64,000 bases of DNA from Bacteroidota bacterium (GTDB taxonomy: Bacteria > Bacteroidota > Bacteroidia > Bacteroidales > Lentimicrobiaceae), in NCBI GenBank assembly GCA_009773515.1, contig WSXX01000012.1, positions 124,001 to 188,000 of the forward strand, given 5' to 3'. The stretch's first letter is position 1; each line of letters starts with the position of its first letter. Made by a program: the position numbers and the translations under genes. Of this stretch, positions 9,273 to 18,082 are shown in pieces. The notes below the pieces were generated by a model. The model was given only the letters and a program-made list of their open reading frames with translations, was not told where the DNA came from and made no database searches.

Positions 9273-10091
9273 TTATAAATCTCTTTTTCTTAGAACAACA
9301 AACATCAGAACAATAAAAACCACGCTATAAATTAAACATGATATTACATCACTCGTGTATGTGAATTCATTGAAATTAATGCCAAAAAGTTTCATCAGAG
9401 GACTGTTTGGCAGAGGAATCAGATTGCCGATAGCATTCAGCGGAAGGTAATTGCTGATATTTTCCGGAAGGTTAAGGGCTATAATTCGTTCAATTACAAC
9501 AGAGTACAACAGAAAAACCAAAACAGTAATGCCGGTTTTCCGGAAGATGAACGCAAAAAGAGCAGCCAGATTGAGGTAAGTAAATAATTCAAGGGCATGG
9601 GCTGCAATAAACCAGAGTTTAGGACTTAGGATGGCTGAGTAATCAACCTCTGATTGAAAGATTCCCAGAAAAAAAGCAGAGATCCCGACCATCAGGCTTA
9701 CAAGTATTGAGAAAATGGCGATGATAACAACTTTTCCTAGAATAAACTCATCGCGACTGACTCCTGAAATAATGATTTGTTTGTGTGTATTAAATGAAAA
9801 TTCGTTGGTAATCAATATGATAATAAGAAACGCAGGAAATATTTTCAGATGTCCTGCCAGATAAGAGAGGTTTTGCCAGATATCAGGAAACTTATAAACC
9901 GAAAATAGCTGAACAGGCGGTGCTTCGCCCTGATTGCCGGAATTGATGGTTATATTGTTCAGGAAACCTTGAATACTAAGAAATACAAGGAAAAGCAAAG
10001 CCAGATATATCAGGGTTATTATTACAAAAGTTCTGTAATTCAATAACTTGATAAATTCCGTTTTTAAAGTTGGTTTAAGATTTAAGGTCAT
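9273..10091 (-). CDS. ABC transporter permease (ABC-2 type)
   Basis: About 272 residues with six hydrophobic segments: a first span near residue 25 (FVIITLIYLALLFLVFLSI), a second near 85 (HLKIFPAFLIIILI), then spans near 125, 170, 190 and 245. The ITNEFSFNTHKQIIISGVSRDEF segment is typical of ABC-2 permeases that move lipids, drugs or peptides, or handle gliding-type exports. The ATG at 10091 is chosen over a GTG at 10121, because the latter would overlap the ATPase gene by 14 bases. The ATPase gene lies directly upstream on the same strand, so the two form one exporter. The substrate is unknown. Confidence 0.82.
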   Translation of the reverse strand: MTLNLKPTLKTEFIKLLNYRTFVIITLIYLALLFLVFLSIQGFLNNITINSGNQGEAPPVQLFSVYKFPDIWQNLSYLAGHLKIFPAFLIIILITNEFSFNTHKQIIISGVSRDEFILGKVVIIAIFSILVSLMVGISAFFLGIFQSEVDYSAILSPKLWFIAAHALELFTYLNLAALFAFIFRKTGITVLVFLLYSVVIERIIALNLPENISNYLPLNAIGNLIPLPNSPLMKLFGINFNEFTYTSDVISCLIYSVVFIVLMFVVLRKRDL

Positions 10092-10107
10092 AGCAGGTAA
10101 GAAAAGT

Positions 10108-11016
10108 TTATTGTTGTGCACCGGATTGATTGCTGATCAATTCAAGATAATAATTTTCCAATGATCTCTTCTTTGCAAAGAGGTGTGTGCATACAATTCC
10201 CTTTTCAAACAGGAAACTGTTTAGCTGTGCAGTGTCGGTATGATTTGATAAGCTTAATTGAATCAGGTTGTTATTAATCAGATGACTTTTATATCCGGGA
10301 AATCCCTGAATTGCTTCTGCAAGTTTATCAGATTCTACGGCACCAACTTCTATCACATCCTCGTCGCTGAGAACCTGATTTACATTCCCGGAAAACAGAT
10401 TTTTACCTTTTGATAAAACGGCAACATGTGTACAAACTTTTTGAACTTCGTCAAGCAGATGGCTCGCCAGAATAACTGTTGATCCTTCCGAAGCCAGTTG
10501 AGAAATCAGGTTTCTGATTTCCGCAATTCCGGTGGGGTCAAGTCCGTTTGTAGGCTCATCCAGAATCAGCACTTCAGGCTTTCCAAGCATTGCAGAAGCA
10601 AGTGCCAGACGTTGCTTCATTCCAAGTGAAAAAGTCTGGTATTTGTGATTTCTTCGCTCATAAAGGTTGACAAAGCTCAGTACACGCTTGATCTCTTCAT
10701 TGTCTGCCTTTCTGATTTGTGCAATAATTCTGAGATTATCAGTTGCCGAAAGGTAAGGGTAGAAATTGGGATGCTCAAGAATGGCGCCGATTTTTTGAAG
10801 TGCTTCAGCATTGACCTGATTGCCAAACCATTGATAATCGCCTCTGGATTGTTTTACAGCTCCCAGAATTATGCTCAGTGTAGTTGTTTTGCCACTTCCG
10901 TTAGGGCCAAGAATTCCCCAGACTTCACCTTTGTTCACTGAAAAGGTGAAATTGTTTAATGCCTGCACACTTCCATAGCGTTTGCTCAGGTTTTTAATAT
11001 TCAGAACTTCTTCCAA
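10108..11016 (-). CDS. ABC transporter ATP-binding protein
   Basis: A 302-residue ATPase with Walker A GPNGSGKTT (about residue 36), the signature SLGMKQRLALASAML, Walker B VLILDEPTNGLDP and the switch His in ILASHLLDEV. The C-terminal ~90 residues form the extension typical of ATPases paired with ABC-2 permeases (CcmA/NatA-like). The start is a TTG at 11016, giving MEEVLNIKNLSKRYG; this is the natural N-terminus for the fold. It is followed 16 bases later by its permease. It energises export of an unknown substrate. Confidence 0.93.
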   Translation of the reverse strand: MEEVLNIKNLSKRYGSVQALNNFTFSVNKGEVWGILGPNGSGKTTTLSIILGAVKQSRGDYQWFGNQVNAEALQKIGAILEHPNFYPYLSATDNLRIIAQIRKADNEEIKRVLSFVNLYERRNHKYQTFSLGMKQRLALASAMLGKPEVLILDEPTNGLDPTGIAEIRNLISQLASEGSTVILASHLLDEVQKVCTHVAVLSKGKNLFSGNVNQVLSDEDVIEVGAVESDKLAEAIQGFPGYKSHLINNNLIQLSLSNHTDTAQLNSFLFEKGIVCTHLFAKKRSLENYYLELISNQSGAQQ

Positions 11017-11214
11017 TGCTTAAAATTTTAGGGTGTTCTTAAAAACTAACTTAAGTGCCTTGGTTTAAAATTCAATAAATCAATGCATGATCTATGTATA
11101 AATCCTTCAGATTATGATTATAACCCGATGAATCGGCCAATTTATATTGACCATATTACAATGCCGAAAATTACAAAAAAAGCCAAAAGATATCTCAGAA
11201 TCATCAAAAATCTT

Positions 11215-11222
11215 TACTTTTG
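11215..11222 (+). promoter_or_regulatory. Bacteroidota -7 promoter box (TACTTTTG)
   Basis: TACTTTTG matches TAnnTTTG and lies 63 bases before the slyD start. The rest of the 269-base gap between the ABC ATPase and slyD shows nothing else recognisable. Confidence 0.45.
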
Positions 11223-11285
11223 CTGCTCAATCAACATTGTAGCCTGCCTCTCTGTTGCAAAACATAACAATTTAAACCCTTTATT

Positions 11286-11792
11286 ATGATTATTTCAAAC
11301 AACAAGGTGGTTTCTCTCACCTACGAACTGAAACTTGACAACGCTCAGGGCGAGATAGTTGAAGTTACCAGCAGTGATTCACCACTGGTTTTTTTATACG
11401 GAGCAGGTAATATGTTGCCAAAGTTCGAAGAGAACCTTGCAAACCTTAAACTGAATGATAACTTTGAATTTACATTGGTTGCCGAGGATGCTTATGGTCC
11501 GTTAATCAGTGAAGCTGTTATCGATTTACCCATCGATGTGTTTATGGTTGAAGGTAAAATTGATCCTGAAATGCTCAGGATTGGAAACGTAATTCCTATG
11601 CAGGATAATCAAGGTAATCCGCTTGAGGGTCTCGTTATTGGTGTTGATGAAGCTTCTGTTAAAATGGACTTCAATCACCCTATGGCCGGAAAAACGCTTT
11701 ATTTTACCGGAACAATTATCGATCTGCGCGATGCTACTGAGGAAGAAATCAGCCATGGTCATGTTCACGGCGCACATGGTCATCACCACTGA
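11286..11792 (+). CDS. slyD: SlyD-type FKBP peptidyl-prolyl isomerase
   Basis: A 168-residue cytoplasmic folding helper. It begins with the FKBP strand VSLTYELKLDNAQGEIVE, has FLYGAGNMLPKFEENLANL (the active-site loop), an insert-in-flap domain (VAEDAYGPLISEAVIDLP onward) and FNHPMAGKTLYFTGTIIDLR. The tail GHVHGAHGHHH is His-rich, as in SlyD proteins that bind nickel or other metals. The isomerase domain catalyses prolyl cis-trans change, while the flap gives chaperone activity. It is a single gene, with its own promoter-like box and terminator, facing the RsmI-like gene end to end. Confidence 0.93.
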   Translation: MIISNNKVVSLTYELKLDNAQGEIVEVTSSDSPLVFLYGAGNMLPKFEENLANLKLNDNFEFTLVAEDAYGPLISEAVIDLPIDVFMVEGKIDPEMLRIGNVIPMQDNQGNPLEGLVIGVDEASVKMDFNHPMAGKTLYFTGTIIDLRDATEEEISHGHVHGAHGHHH

Positions 11793-11811
11793 TGCTGTAA
11801 TTCAATAAAAT

Positions 11812-11837
11812 AAAAGGCCCGGAAGGGCCTTTTTTTA
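11812..11837 (+). terminator. Terminator after slyD, possibly bidirectional
   Basis: Stem AAAAGGCCC / GGGCCTTTT closes on a GGAA loop and is followed by a T run. It touches the stop of the converging RsmI-like gene, and the A-rich left flank means it could stop transcription both ways. Confidence 0.85.
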
Positions 11838-12548
11838 TCTCGAAAGCAGGAAAACAGCCGGTCGCTTTCCTGGATTGTAATCTCTTTTTTTCCAGTATCC
11901 TATGCTGTCCGTTTTAATTTCTTCGTCGGGCATGGTTACATTGCACGCAATACATAACAAAGTATTATCCAGGCAACTGCTCAGTATTGAATCAATCATC
12001 TGACGGTTTCTGTAGGGTGCTTCAATAAAAATATGTGTTTGTCCGGTTCTCTGAAGGTCTCTTTCAATTTCTTTGATCTTTTTGATTCTTTCCGGCTCTT
12101 TCACAGGCAAATATCCATGAAAAGTGAACTGCTGCCCGTTGAGTCCCGAAGCCATCAATGCCATCATTATAGATGATGGACCCGAAAGCGGAATTACTTT
12201 TATGCCGCTTTCATGCGCTGTTCGAACCAAAACTGAACCCGGATCGGCCACTGCCGGACATCCGGCTTCAGACAAAAGGCCAATATTGTTTCCCGAAATT
12301 GCAGGATTAATAAATGATGGAACTTCTGACAGCGAGGTATGCTCATTTAAAACAAAAAATGTGCATTCATCAAAGTTGCCGGTAAAACCACATTTACGCA
12401 AAAAACGACGGGCAGTTCTTAATTCTTCAACAACGAAGATCTTTAACTGCTGCATAATGTTAATGTTATACCCTGGAATAACCTGTTCCGGTGGTGTATC
12501 GCCAAGCGGGCCGGGAATAAGATATAAAGTACCTTTTGGTGAAGTCAT
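11835..12548 (-). CDS. RsmI-like SAM-dependent methyltransferase (tetrapyrrole methylase fold)
   Basis: A 237-residue protein of the tetrapyrrole (corrin/porphyrin) methylase superfamily. It begins GTLYLIPGPLGD, has LLSEAGCPAVADPGSVLVR in the middle (the RsmI-type SAM-binding motif), VIPLSGPSSIMMALMASGL, and later IFIEAPYRNRQMID. RsmI 2'-O-methylates C1402 of 16S rRNA; several Bacteroidota carry a shorter relative like this one, so the exact target is uncertain. It is the last gene of a minus-strand run with dnaA, the tyrosine phosphatase and threonine dehydratase. Confidence 0.8.
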   Translation of the reverse strand: MTSPKGTLYLIPGPLGDTPPEQVIPGYNINIMQQLKIFVVEELRTARRFLRKCGFTGNFDECTFFVLNEHTSLSEVPSFINPAISGNNIGLLSEAGCPAVADPGSVLVRTAHESGIKVIPLSGPSSIMMALMASGLNGQQFTFHGYLPVKEPERIKKIKEIERDLQRTGQTHIFIEAPYRNRQMIDSILSSCLDNTLLCIACNVTMPDEEIKTDSIGYWKKRDYNPGKRPAVFLLSR

Positions 12549-12609
12549 CTTTCGTTTATCGCGTTATAAAAAGTGTTTAATTGTAATTAACTTGCTGTTT
12601 CATAAGGAA

Positions 12610-13551
12610 TCAGAAGGGCAATTCGTTCAGGTCAACATTCCCGCCGGATAGAATTATTCCGGTTTTCTTTCCTGAAACATTAATCTTACCTTCCAGAATT
12701 GCAGCCAAAGGTACTGCAGAAGATGGCTCAACCAAAATTTTCATGCGTTCCCAGATCAAACGCATTGCAGCGATAATTCCTGATTCAGTGACGGTTACAA
12801 TGTCATCAACATTCTCCATAATGATAGGAAATGTTAATGTGCCAAGTGAAGTTCTCAGTCCGTCGGCTATGGTATCAGGGGAAACTGAAGGTACAAAAGA
12901 CCTGCTTATGAAACTGCGATAAGCATCATCAGCTCTTTCAGGTTCTGCTGCAATTACCTTGATGTGATCTCCAAAATATCTGGCAGCCAGCGCAGTACCA
13001 CTTAGAAGGCCTCCGCCTCCAACCGGTGCAATGAGAAGATTCAGTTCAGGGTAATCTTCAATCATTTCCATGGCGGCAGTTGCTTGTCCGGCAATGATCT
13101 GATGGTTGTTATACGGATGAATTTCGATTGCCCCGGTTTTTGAAATTACTACATTCAAAGTGTCTTCGCGCGATTGAAGGGTGGATTCGCAAAAAGTGAT
13201 TAATCCGCCATAATTTTCGACTGCCCTGATTTTGATCTTGCTGGAATTGTCAGGCATAACAATATGTGCCTGAATTCCTCTTCGTTTTGCTGCCAGTGCA
13301 AGTGCCGCAGCATGGTTTCCTGATGAATGTGTGGCAACTCCTCTTGCTAAGTCTTCTTCACTGAGTTGAAAAACCGCATTGGTTGCTCCGCGGGATTTGA
13401 ATGCACCTGCTTTCTGGAAATTTTCACATTTAAAAAACAGAGATCCGCCTGTTATCTCGTTAATTGCATTGCAAGTGAGAACAGGTGTTCTGTGAATCAA
13501 CGGCTTAATTCTGTCCGCAGTTTCAAGAAGTGTATTTTTCCCGGGGATCAT
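12610..13551 (-). CDS. Threonine/serine dehydratase (PLP-dependent)
   Basis: A 313-residue fold-type II PLP enzyme. The PLP-binding Lys lies in FFKCENFQKAGAFKSRGATNA, the substrate loop is SSGNHAAALA, and the phosphate-binding loop is PVGGGGLLSGTAL. It lacks the C-terminal ACT-like regulatory domain of biosynthetic IlvA, so it is more like the short, catabolic threonine dehydratase or a serine racemase. It deaminates threonine to 2-oxobutyrate or serine to pyruvate. Its start overlaps the end of the phosphatase gene by four bases (ATGA), showing cotranscription with it. The choice between dehydratase and racemase cannot be made from sequence alone. Confidence 0.88.
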   Translation of the reverse strand: MIPGKNTLLETADRIKPLIHRTPVLTCNAINEITGGSLFFKCENFQKAGAFKSRGATNAVFQLSEEDLARGVATHSSGNHAAALALAAKRRGIQAHIVMPDNSSKIKIRAVENYGGLITFCESTLQSREDTLNVVISKTGAIEIHPYNNHQIIAGQATAAMEMIEDYPELNLLIAPVGGGGLLSGTALAARYFGDHIKVIAAEPERADDAYRSFISRSFVPSVSPDTIADGLRTSLGTLTFPIIMENVDDIVTVTESGIIAAMRLIWERMKILVEPSSAVPLAAILEGKINVSGKKTGIILSGGNVDLNELPF

Positions 13552-14027
13552 TCCTTGAGAAATGTTTTGTTGTTAATCTGTCCGATTATTACATCAGTTG
13601 CCTGATCAAGCAGATCCCAGGTTTTATTGAAACCTGATGCACCTCCATAATATGGATCAGGCACCGGCATTCCCGAACCAGGATGAACTACATTCATAAT
13701 GAGATCAACTTTCTTCAGATCTTCCTCATTTCTCGCAACAGCTGAAACATCTCTGTAGTTGTTCTTGTCCATCACATAGATTTTGTCGAAATTATCAAAA
13801 TCTGCAACTTTAAATAACCTGGATTTTTGTTTGCTGATGTCAACTCCATGTTTCAGGGCAGTTTCCACACCTCTGCGATCGGGTGAGTCTCCCGTATGAA
13901 ATGACTCAAAACCACATGAATCCACAAAGCCTTCAATATTATTATCTTCAAGCTTCTTTTTCATGATTCCCTCTGCCAATGGCGATCGGCAGATATTACC
14001 CAGACAAACCATTAAAATTTTTACCAT
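13548..14027 (-). CDS. Low-molecular-weight protein tyrosine phosphatase
   Basis: 159 residues from the ATG at 14027. The signature loop CLGNICRSP lies at residues 8-16 and the general acid in DPYYGG near residue 125. It removes phosphate from protein tyrosine (or similar small) phosphates. A start at 14057 is possible but would add ten residues before the conserved MVKILMVCLGN. The stop overlaps the dehydratase start (ATGA). It lies 75 bases downstream of dnaA, a neighbourhood I recall from other Bacteroidales genomes. Confidence 0.92.
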   Translation of the reverse strand: MVKILMVCLGNICRSPLAEGIMKKKLEDNNIEGFVDSCGFESFHTGDSPDRRGVETALKHGVDISKQKSRLFKVADFDNFDKIYVMDKNNYRDVSAVARNEEDLKKVDLIMNVVHPGSGMPVPDPYYGGASGFNKTWDLLDQATDVIIGQINNKTFLKE

Positions 14028-14102
14028 ATCGTTTGGTTTAACAAACAACCTCATCACAGGTTAATGGATGAGGTTGAATATATTATCGCAAAGCGCTGAT
14101 TG

Positions 14103-15539
14103 TTAAATCTTTATTTTCTTTTCAATTTCTTCGACGTAGTTTCTAAACTGTTTATCGGTCTCAATAAGGTTATTTACAGTACGACAGGCGTGAAGAACTG
14201 TTGCATGGTCTTTATTTCCGCAATGAAGCCCTATGGTTGCCAGCGAAGACTTGGTGTGTTTTTTTGAGAAGAACATGGCAAGTTGTCTGGCTTGAACAAT
14301 TTCTCTTTTGCGCGTTTTTGAATTCAGGTGATCAACATGAATGCTGAAGAAGTCGCAAACAACCTTTTGAATGTAATCGATTGAGATTTCTTTGGATGTG
14401 TTTTTTACAAATTTATCAATCATCTGCCTGGCAAGTTCCAGGGTGATGGCTTTTTTGTTGAGTGATGAATGCGCCATCAGTGAAATCAGCGCTCCTTCAA
14501 GTTCTCTGACGTTTGTAGCAATGCTATATGCCAGATATTCAATCACGTCAGCCGGCATTTCTATGCCATCTTTATATAAATGTTTCTGAAGAATGGCTAT
14601 ACGTGTTTCAAGGTCTGGTATCTGCAGGTCAGCAGCTAGTCCCCATTTGAATCTTGAAAGAAGCCTTGGTTCAATCCCTTTCATTTCAACAGGAGCTTTA
14701 TCGGAAGTAATTACCAATTGCTTTCCATTCTGATGTAAGTGATTGAATATGTGAAAAAATACATCCTGTGTTTTTTCTTTTCCGGATAAAAACTGAATGT
14801 CATCCATCAAAAGAACGTCAATCATCTGATAAAAATGAATGAAATCGTTCTGATTGTTATTTTTTACAGCATCAATAAACTGCTGAATAAACTGTTCGGC
14901 AGTAACATACAGTACGGTTTTGTCAGGAAAATTATTTTTAACCTGAATGCCAATGGCATGGGCAAGGTGAGTTTTTCCGAGTCCGGTTGCACTGTAAATA
15001 AATATGGGGTTAAATGCCGTTTTTCCGGGATTTGTGGCTACCGCATAACCAGCCGACCTTGCGAGCCTGTTACAATCACCTTCAACAAAACTATCAAATG
15101 AATATGCTTCGTTTAATTGTGAATGAACCTTAATTTTCCGAAGCCCGGGGATAACAAAAGGGTTGGGGATCTCCTTTGATGAACCTCGGTTAAGGTCAAT
15201 TGGCATATTCACAGACGGGTTTCCCAAAGCCCCCCTGTTACTGGCAGGGATCTGGATTGTATAGGGGTTTCTGGTGTCGTTCGGACTTTCCATAATAATT
15301 GAATACTCCAATCTGCCCAAAGGGCCTAACTCATTTTTGATGGTTTTCTTAAGCAGATTAATGTAATGCTCTTCGAGCCACTCGTAAAAGAACTGACTGG
15401 GTACCTGAATTGTTAAAACGCTGTCGTCTAGTTTTACTGGTTTTATCGGTGAAAACCAGGTCTTGTAGCTTTGGTAGTTAATGTTGTCTTTAATAATTTT
15501 TAGGCAATTCTCCCAGACTCCATGATGATCTCTTTTCAT
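14103..15539 (-). CDS. dnaA: Chromosomal replication initiator DnaA
   Basis: A 478-residue initiator protein. The N-terminal domain I begins VWENCLKIIKDNINYQSYKTWF, a linker rich in N/P follows (about residues 85-130), and the AAA+ domain has NPIFIYSATGLGKTHLAHAIG (Walker A) and DVLLMDDIQFLSGKEKTQ (Walker B). The C-terminal DNA-binding helix-turn-helix has the signature CGNKDHATVLHACRTV. It opens strands at oriC. No dnaN or recF neighbour is present, as is common in Bacteroidota. The 241-base AT-rich gap upstream (15540-15780) shows no clear TTATCCACA box cluster by eye. Confidence 0.98.
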   Translation of the reverse strand: MKRDHHGVWENCLKIIKDNINYQSYKTWFSPIKPVKLDDSVLTIQVPSQFFYEWLEEHYINLLKKTIKNELGPLGRLEYSIIMESPNDTRNPYTIQIPASNRGALGNPSVNMPIDLNRGSSKEIPNPFVIPGLRKIKVHSQLNEAYSFDSFVEGDCNRLARSAGYAVATNPGKTAFNPIFIYSATGLGKTHLAHAIGIQVKNNFPDKTVLYVTAEQFIQQFIDAVKNNNQNDFIHFYQMIDVLLMDDIQFLSGKEKTQDVFFHIFNHLHQNGKQLVITSDKAPVEMKGIEPRLLSRFKWGLAADLQIPDLETRIAILQKHLYKDGIEMPADVIEYLAYSIATNVRELEGALISLMAHSSLNKKAITLELARQMIDKFVKNTSKEISIDYIQKVVCDFFSIHVDHLNSKTRKREIVQARQLAMFFSKKHTKSSLATIGLHCGNKDHATVLHACRTVNNLIETDKQFRNYVEEIEKKIKI

Positions 15540-15780
15540 TCTCCTTGTTTAAAATTGCAGTTAACTTAAAGATCTTGGTCTCTTGGTGATAGCTAAACTG
15601 ATAACTTTGTGTTTCTCAGTAGTGTTAAAGCTCAAAAGAATTTATGAACAGTTTAGCTTCATTTTTCAACAAAATTGACTCGAAAAAAGTTAAAAAAAAA
15701 ATCTATTTGCACTTGTTTATTCAAAATAATTGTACTATAACATTTTCGAAAAAATGATCAAACTGCTTTATTCTCAGCTA

Positions 15781-16395
15781 TTATGTAGTATTCAAATATG
15801 TGATTTTATTTTCATGTGTTTTCAGAAACCGAAACTTAATTCTATCGGCTTCATTCTTTCTGATGCTGTATGTAATGATACAGCTGTTATTGAACTGATT
15901 ATCAATAACATGAAGGTTTTCTTCCTTTATTATGCGCATTACATCATTCATAACCTCATACGGAAATTCGAGCTTATAAACCTCATTTACAGTTTTTTCA
16001 ATAATTTCCGCTTGTAAAAGGGCATCTTTTGCTGCTGTCTTGTACGCTGTAATCAGTCCGCTTACTCCAAGCTTTGTTCCGCCGAAATATCGAACAACAA
16101 CAATTAATATATTGGTGAGGTCGAAAGATAGTATTTGTCCGTGGATGGGCTTCCCGGCAGTTCCTGAAGGTTCGCCGTCATCGTTTGTCCGCCATGCTGA
16201 TTTGTCGGGCCCCAATATATAAGCATAACAGTGATGCCTGGCGTCATAATACTCTTTTCTCAGCTCTTCAAGTTTTTGTTTTACTGATTCTTCATTCAAA
16301 ACCGGAATAGCAATTGCAATGAACTTGCTGCCCTTTTCCTTGTAAAGGCCTGTACAGGTCGTTGTTATCGTTTTGTAAGTGTCCTCAAAAAGCAT
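15781..16395 (-). CDS. YigZ/IMPACT family protein
   Basis: A 204-residue member of the YigZ/IMPACT family (UPF0029). Signature segments are KGSKFIAIAIPV near the N-terminus, ARHHCYAYILG, DDGEPSGTAGKPI and VVRYFGGTKLGVSGLITAYK. The C-terminal ~70 residues form the second, ferredoxin-like domain. The family is linked to translation or stress responses in bacteria and eukaryotes, but its biochemical job is not settled. A -7-like box lies 71 bases upstream. It is transcribed in the same direction as dnaA but separated by an AT-rich gap. Confidence 0.9.
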   Translation of the reverse strand: MLFEDTYKTITTTCTGLYKEKGSKFIAIAIPVLNEESVKQKLEELRKEYYDARHHCYAYILGPDKSAWRTNDDGEPSGTAGKPIHGQILSFDLTNILIVVVRYFGGTKLGVSGLITAYKTAAKDALLQAEIIEKTVNEVYKLEFPYEVMNDVMRIIKEENLHVIDNQFNNSCIITYSIRKNEADRIKFRFLKTHENKITYLNTT

Positions 16396-16465
16396 CTTGT
16401 GTCTATCTCCCTGTTTGTCTGGCTACCTCAATTGCGCTACCGTTTTTGCCATCCGTTTTGAAGTT

Positions 16466-16473
16466 CAAACTTA
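16466..16473 (-). promoter_or_regulatory. -7 promoter box for the YigZ gene (TAAGTTTG on the minus strand)
   Basis: CAAACTTA on the plus strand reads TAAGTTTG on the minus strand, fitting TAnnTTTG, about 70 bases upstream of the YigZ start. Confidence 0.4.
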
Positions 16474-16587
16474 GTTATAATTTCAATACCTGATTTCTAT
16501 GACGGGCTTTTATTTGCTATAAAATTCAATTATTTATCAATTTCATGATATTCACCTTTATGCATACGAACAGAGCTTATCTATGAT

Positions 16588-16595
16588 TACATTTG
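16588..16595 (+). promoter_or_regulatory. -7 promoter box for the EamA transporter (TACATTTG)
   Basis: TACATTTG fits TAnnTTTG and lies 61 bases before the ATG at 16657. Confidence 0.4.
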
Positions 16596-16656
16596 CCATC
16601 TTAAAACCTGATTTAAAGGTTCTGATTCTCTATTTTTCTCCTGTATAAAATTGATA

Positions 16657-17601
16657 ATGACACTACTCTTTCTGAATCTCAGTGACAGCAGAGGCGAACT
16701 TGCAGCATTGCTAACTGCCGTTTTCTGGACAATTACTGCACTTGCTTTTGAATCGGCCAGTAAAAAAGTCGGATCATTGGCCGTTAATCTGATCAGGCTT
16801 TGCCTTGCTTTTGTGTTTCTTTCAGTTTTCAGACTTATCACCAGCGGGAGTTTCTTGCCGATTGGTGCTGATTCCCATCAATGGATATGGCTTTCTGTGT
16901 CGGGTTTAATCGGATTTGTACTTGGAGATCTGTTTCTTTTTCAGGCATATGTGGTTGTGGGCGCAAGAATTTCGATGCTGATTATGGCATTGGCTCCTCC
17001 TATAGCAGCCTTAACGGGATGGATGTTAATGGATGAAACGATGTCTTTTAAAAATCTGGCAGGAATGATACTTACCTTTATCGGTATAAGTATGGCCATT
17101 CTGGCTAGGAAAGCGGTTGATCCTGAAAGTATTGAAATCAAACAAAAAAGAGGGAAGCTTGGTTTTAAGTACCCGATTAAAGGATTGTTGCTGGCGTTTG
17201 GTGGTGCTGCAGGGCAGGGGATAGGCCTGGTTTTGAGTAAATACGGAATGGGTCAGTATGATCCTTTTGCAGCAACACAAATCAGAGTAATCACAGGTGT
17301 TATTGGATTTATTTTGATTATTATTGCTGTTAAAGCTTCAGGAAAGGTATTGATTGCGCTTAAAAATTCTTCTGCCATGAAACGATTAAGCCTGGGTGCA
17401 TTCTTTGGACCTTTTCTCGGAGTTTCATTTTCACTGATTGCAGTGCAATATACATCTTCAGGTATCGCATCTACTATAATGTCAATCGTTCCGGTAATGA
17501 TTATTGTGCCGTCAGTGTTTATTATGAAGGAAAAAATTACCTGGCAGGAAGTTGTAGGAGCAGTTCTTGCCGTTGGAGGTGTTTCTCTTTTCTTTATCTG
17601 A
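16657..17601 (+). CDS. EamA/DMT family transporter
   Basis: About 314 residues with ten hydrophobic spans arranged as two similar halves, the EamA pattern. The first half has LAALLTAVFWTITALAFESA and AYVVVGARISMLIMALAPPIAALTGW; the second half has AFGGAAGQGIGLVLSKYG and FSLIAVQYTSSGIASTIMSIVPVMIIVPSVFIMKEKITWQE. Family members export or exchange small metabolites such as amino acids. The ATG at 16657 is preferred over a TTG at 16651. The neighbours do not point to a substrate. Confidence 0.9.
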   Translation: MTLLFLNLSDSRGELAALLTAVFWTITALAFESASKKVGSLAVNLIRLCLAFVFLSVFRLITSGSFLPIGADSHQWIWLSVSGLIGFVLGDLFLFQAYVVVGARISMLIMALAPPIAALTGWMLMDETMSFKNLAGMILTFIGISMAILARKAVDPESIEIKQKRGKLGFKYPIKGLLLAFGGAAGQGIGLVLSKYGMGQYDPFAATQIRVITGVIGFILIIIAVKASGKVLIALKNSSAMKRLSLGAFFGPFLGVSFSLIAVQYTSSGIASTIMSIVPVMIIVPSVFIMKEKITWQEVVGAVLAVGGVSLFFI

Positions 17602-17620
17602 GTTTTATTGTTCTTCTGAT

Positions 17621-18082
17621 TTACTGCTCAGCCCATTTTTCTCTCAGCATCTGACTTATTCCGGTGTATTCCTGCTCATTTAGAATGGTTCTGCCAGGCT
17701 CATCAATCCTTTGTTTCCTTTGATCCTCAAGTTTTACATACCAATCTTCTCCTTCCGGTAAATCTCCCGGATTACGGGGTATGATGTGTAAGTGAAGGTG
17801 ATCAACACTCTGACCTGCAGGCTCTCCCTCCTGAAGCGACCAGTCATATGCTTCAGAATTATAGAATTTTGTCAGAAAAGCTGTCACTTTTCTGGCAAAA
17901 CTGAAGAAATCCGAAATTTCATCTTCACTCAGATCAAATAAACTGCTTGTATGCTTTGATGTTATCACCAATGAGTGTCCCGGAAGTATGGGAGAGTGGT
18001 TGTATATGGCCAGAAATCCGTTTTCTCCGGCAAATGAAGCCTTGATTATATTCTCGTTGCAAAAAGGGCAGGTTGTTTCCAT
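17621..18082 (-). CDS. HIT-family nucleotide-binding protein
   Basis: A 153-residue histidine-triad protein. It has CPFCNENI at the start, HSPILPGHSLVITSKH, and the triad QSVDHLHLHIIPR around residue 100. HIT proteins hydrolyse nucleoside phosphoramidates or dinucleoside polyphosphates; this one resembles the Ap4A hydrolase/HIT group. Its start overlaps the stop of the upstream gene (TGATG), so it is the last gene of the OmpA - glycosylase-like - HIT operon. The CxxC pair at residues 5-8 may bind zinc. Confidence 0.92.
   Translation of the reverse strand: METTCPFCNENIIKASFAGENGFLAIYNHSPILPGHSLVITSKHTSSLFDLSEDEISDFFSFARKVTAFLTKFYNSEAYDWSLQEGEPAGQSVDHLHLHIIPRNPGDLPEGEDWYVKLEDQRKQRIDEPGRTILNEQEYTGISQMLREKWAEQ

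Noticed and set aside
11083-11289. Short plus-strand frame (68 codons) before slyD
   Set aside because: It has no family-like pattern, overlaps the slyD start, and contains the slyD promoter box; it is most likely chance.
15540-15780. AT-rich gap upstream of dnaA as replication origin
   Set aside because: No TTATCCACA-like box cluster was found by eye; one TTATGAACA is not enough. It may still be AT-rich promoter DNA.
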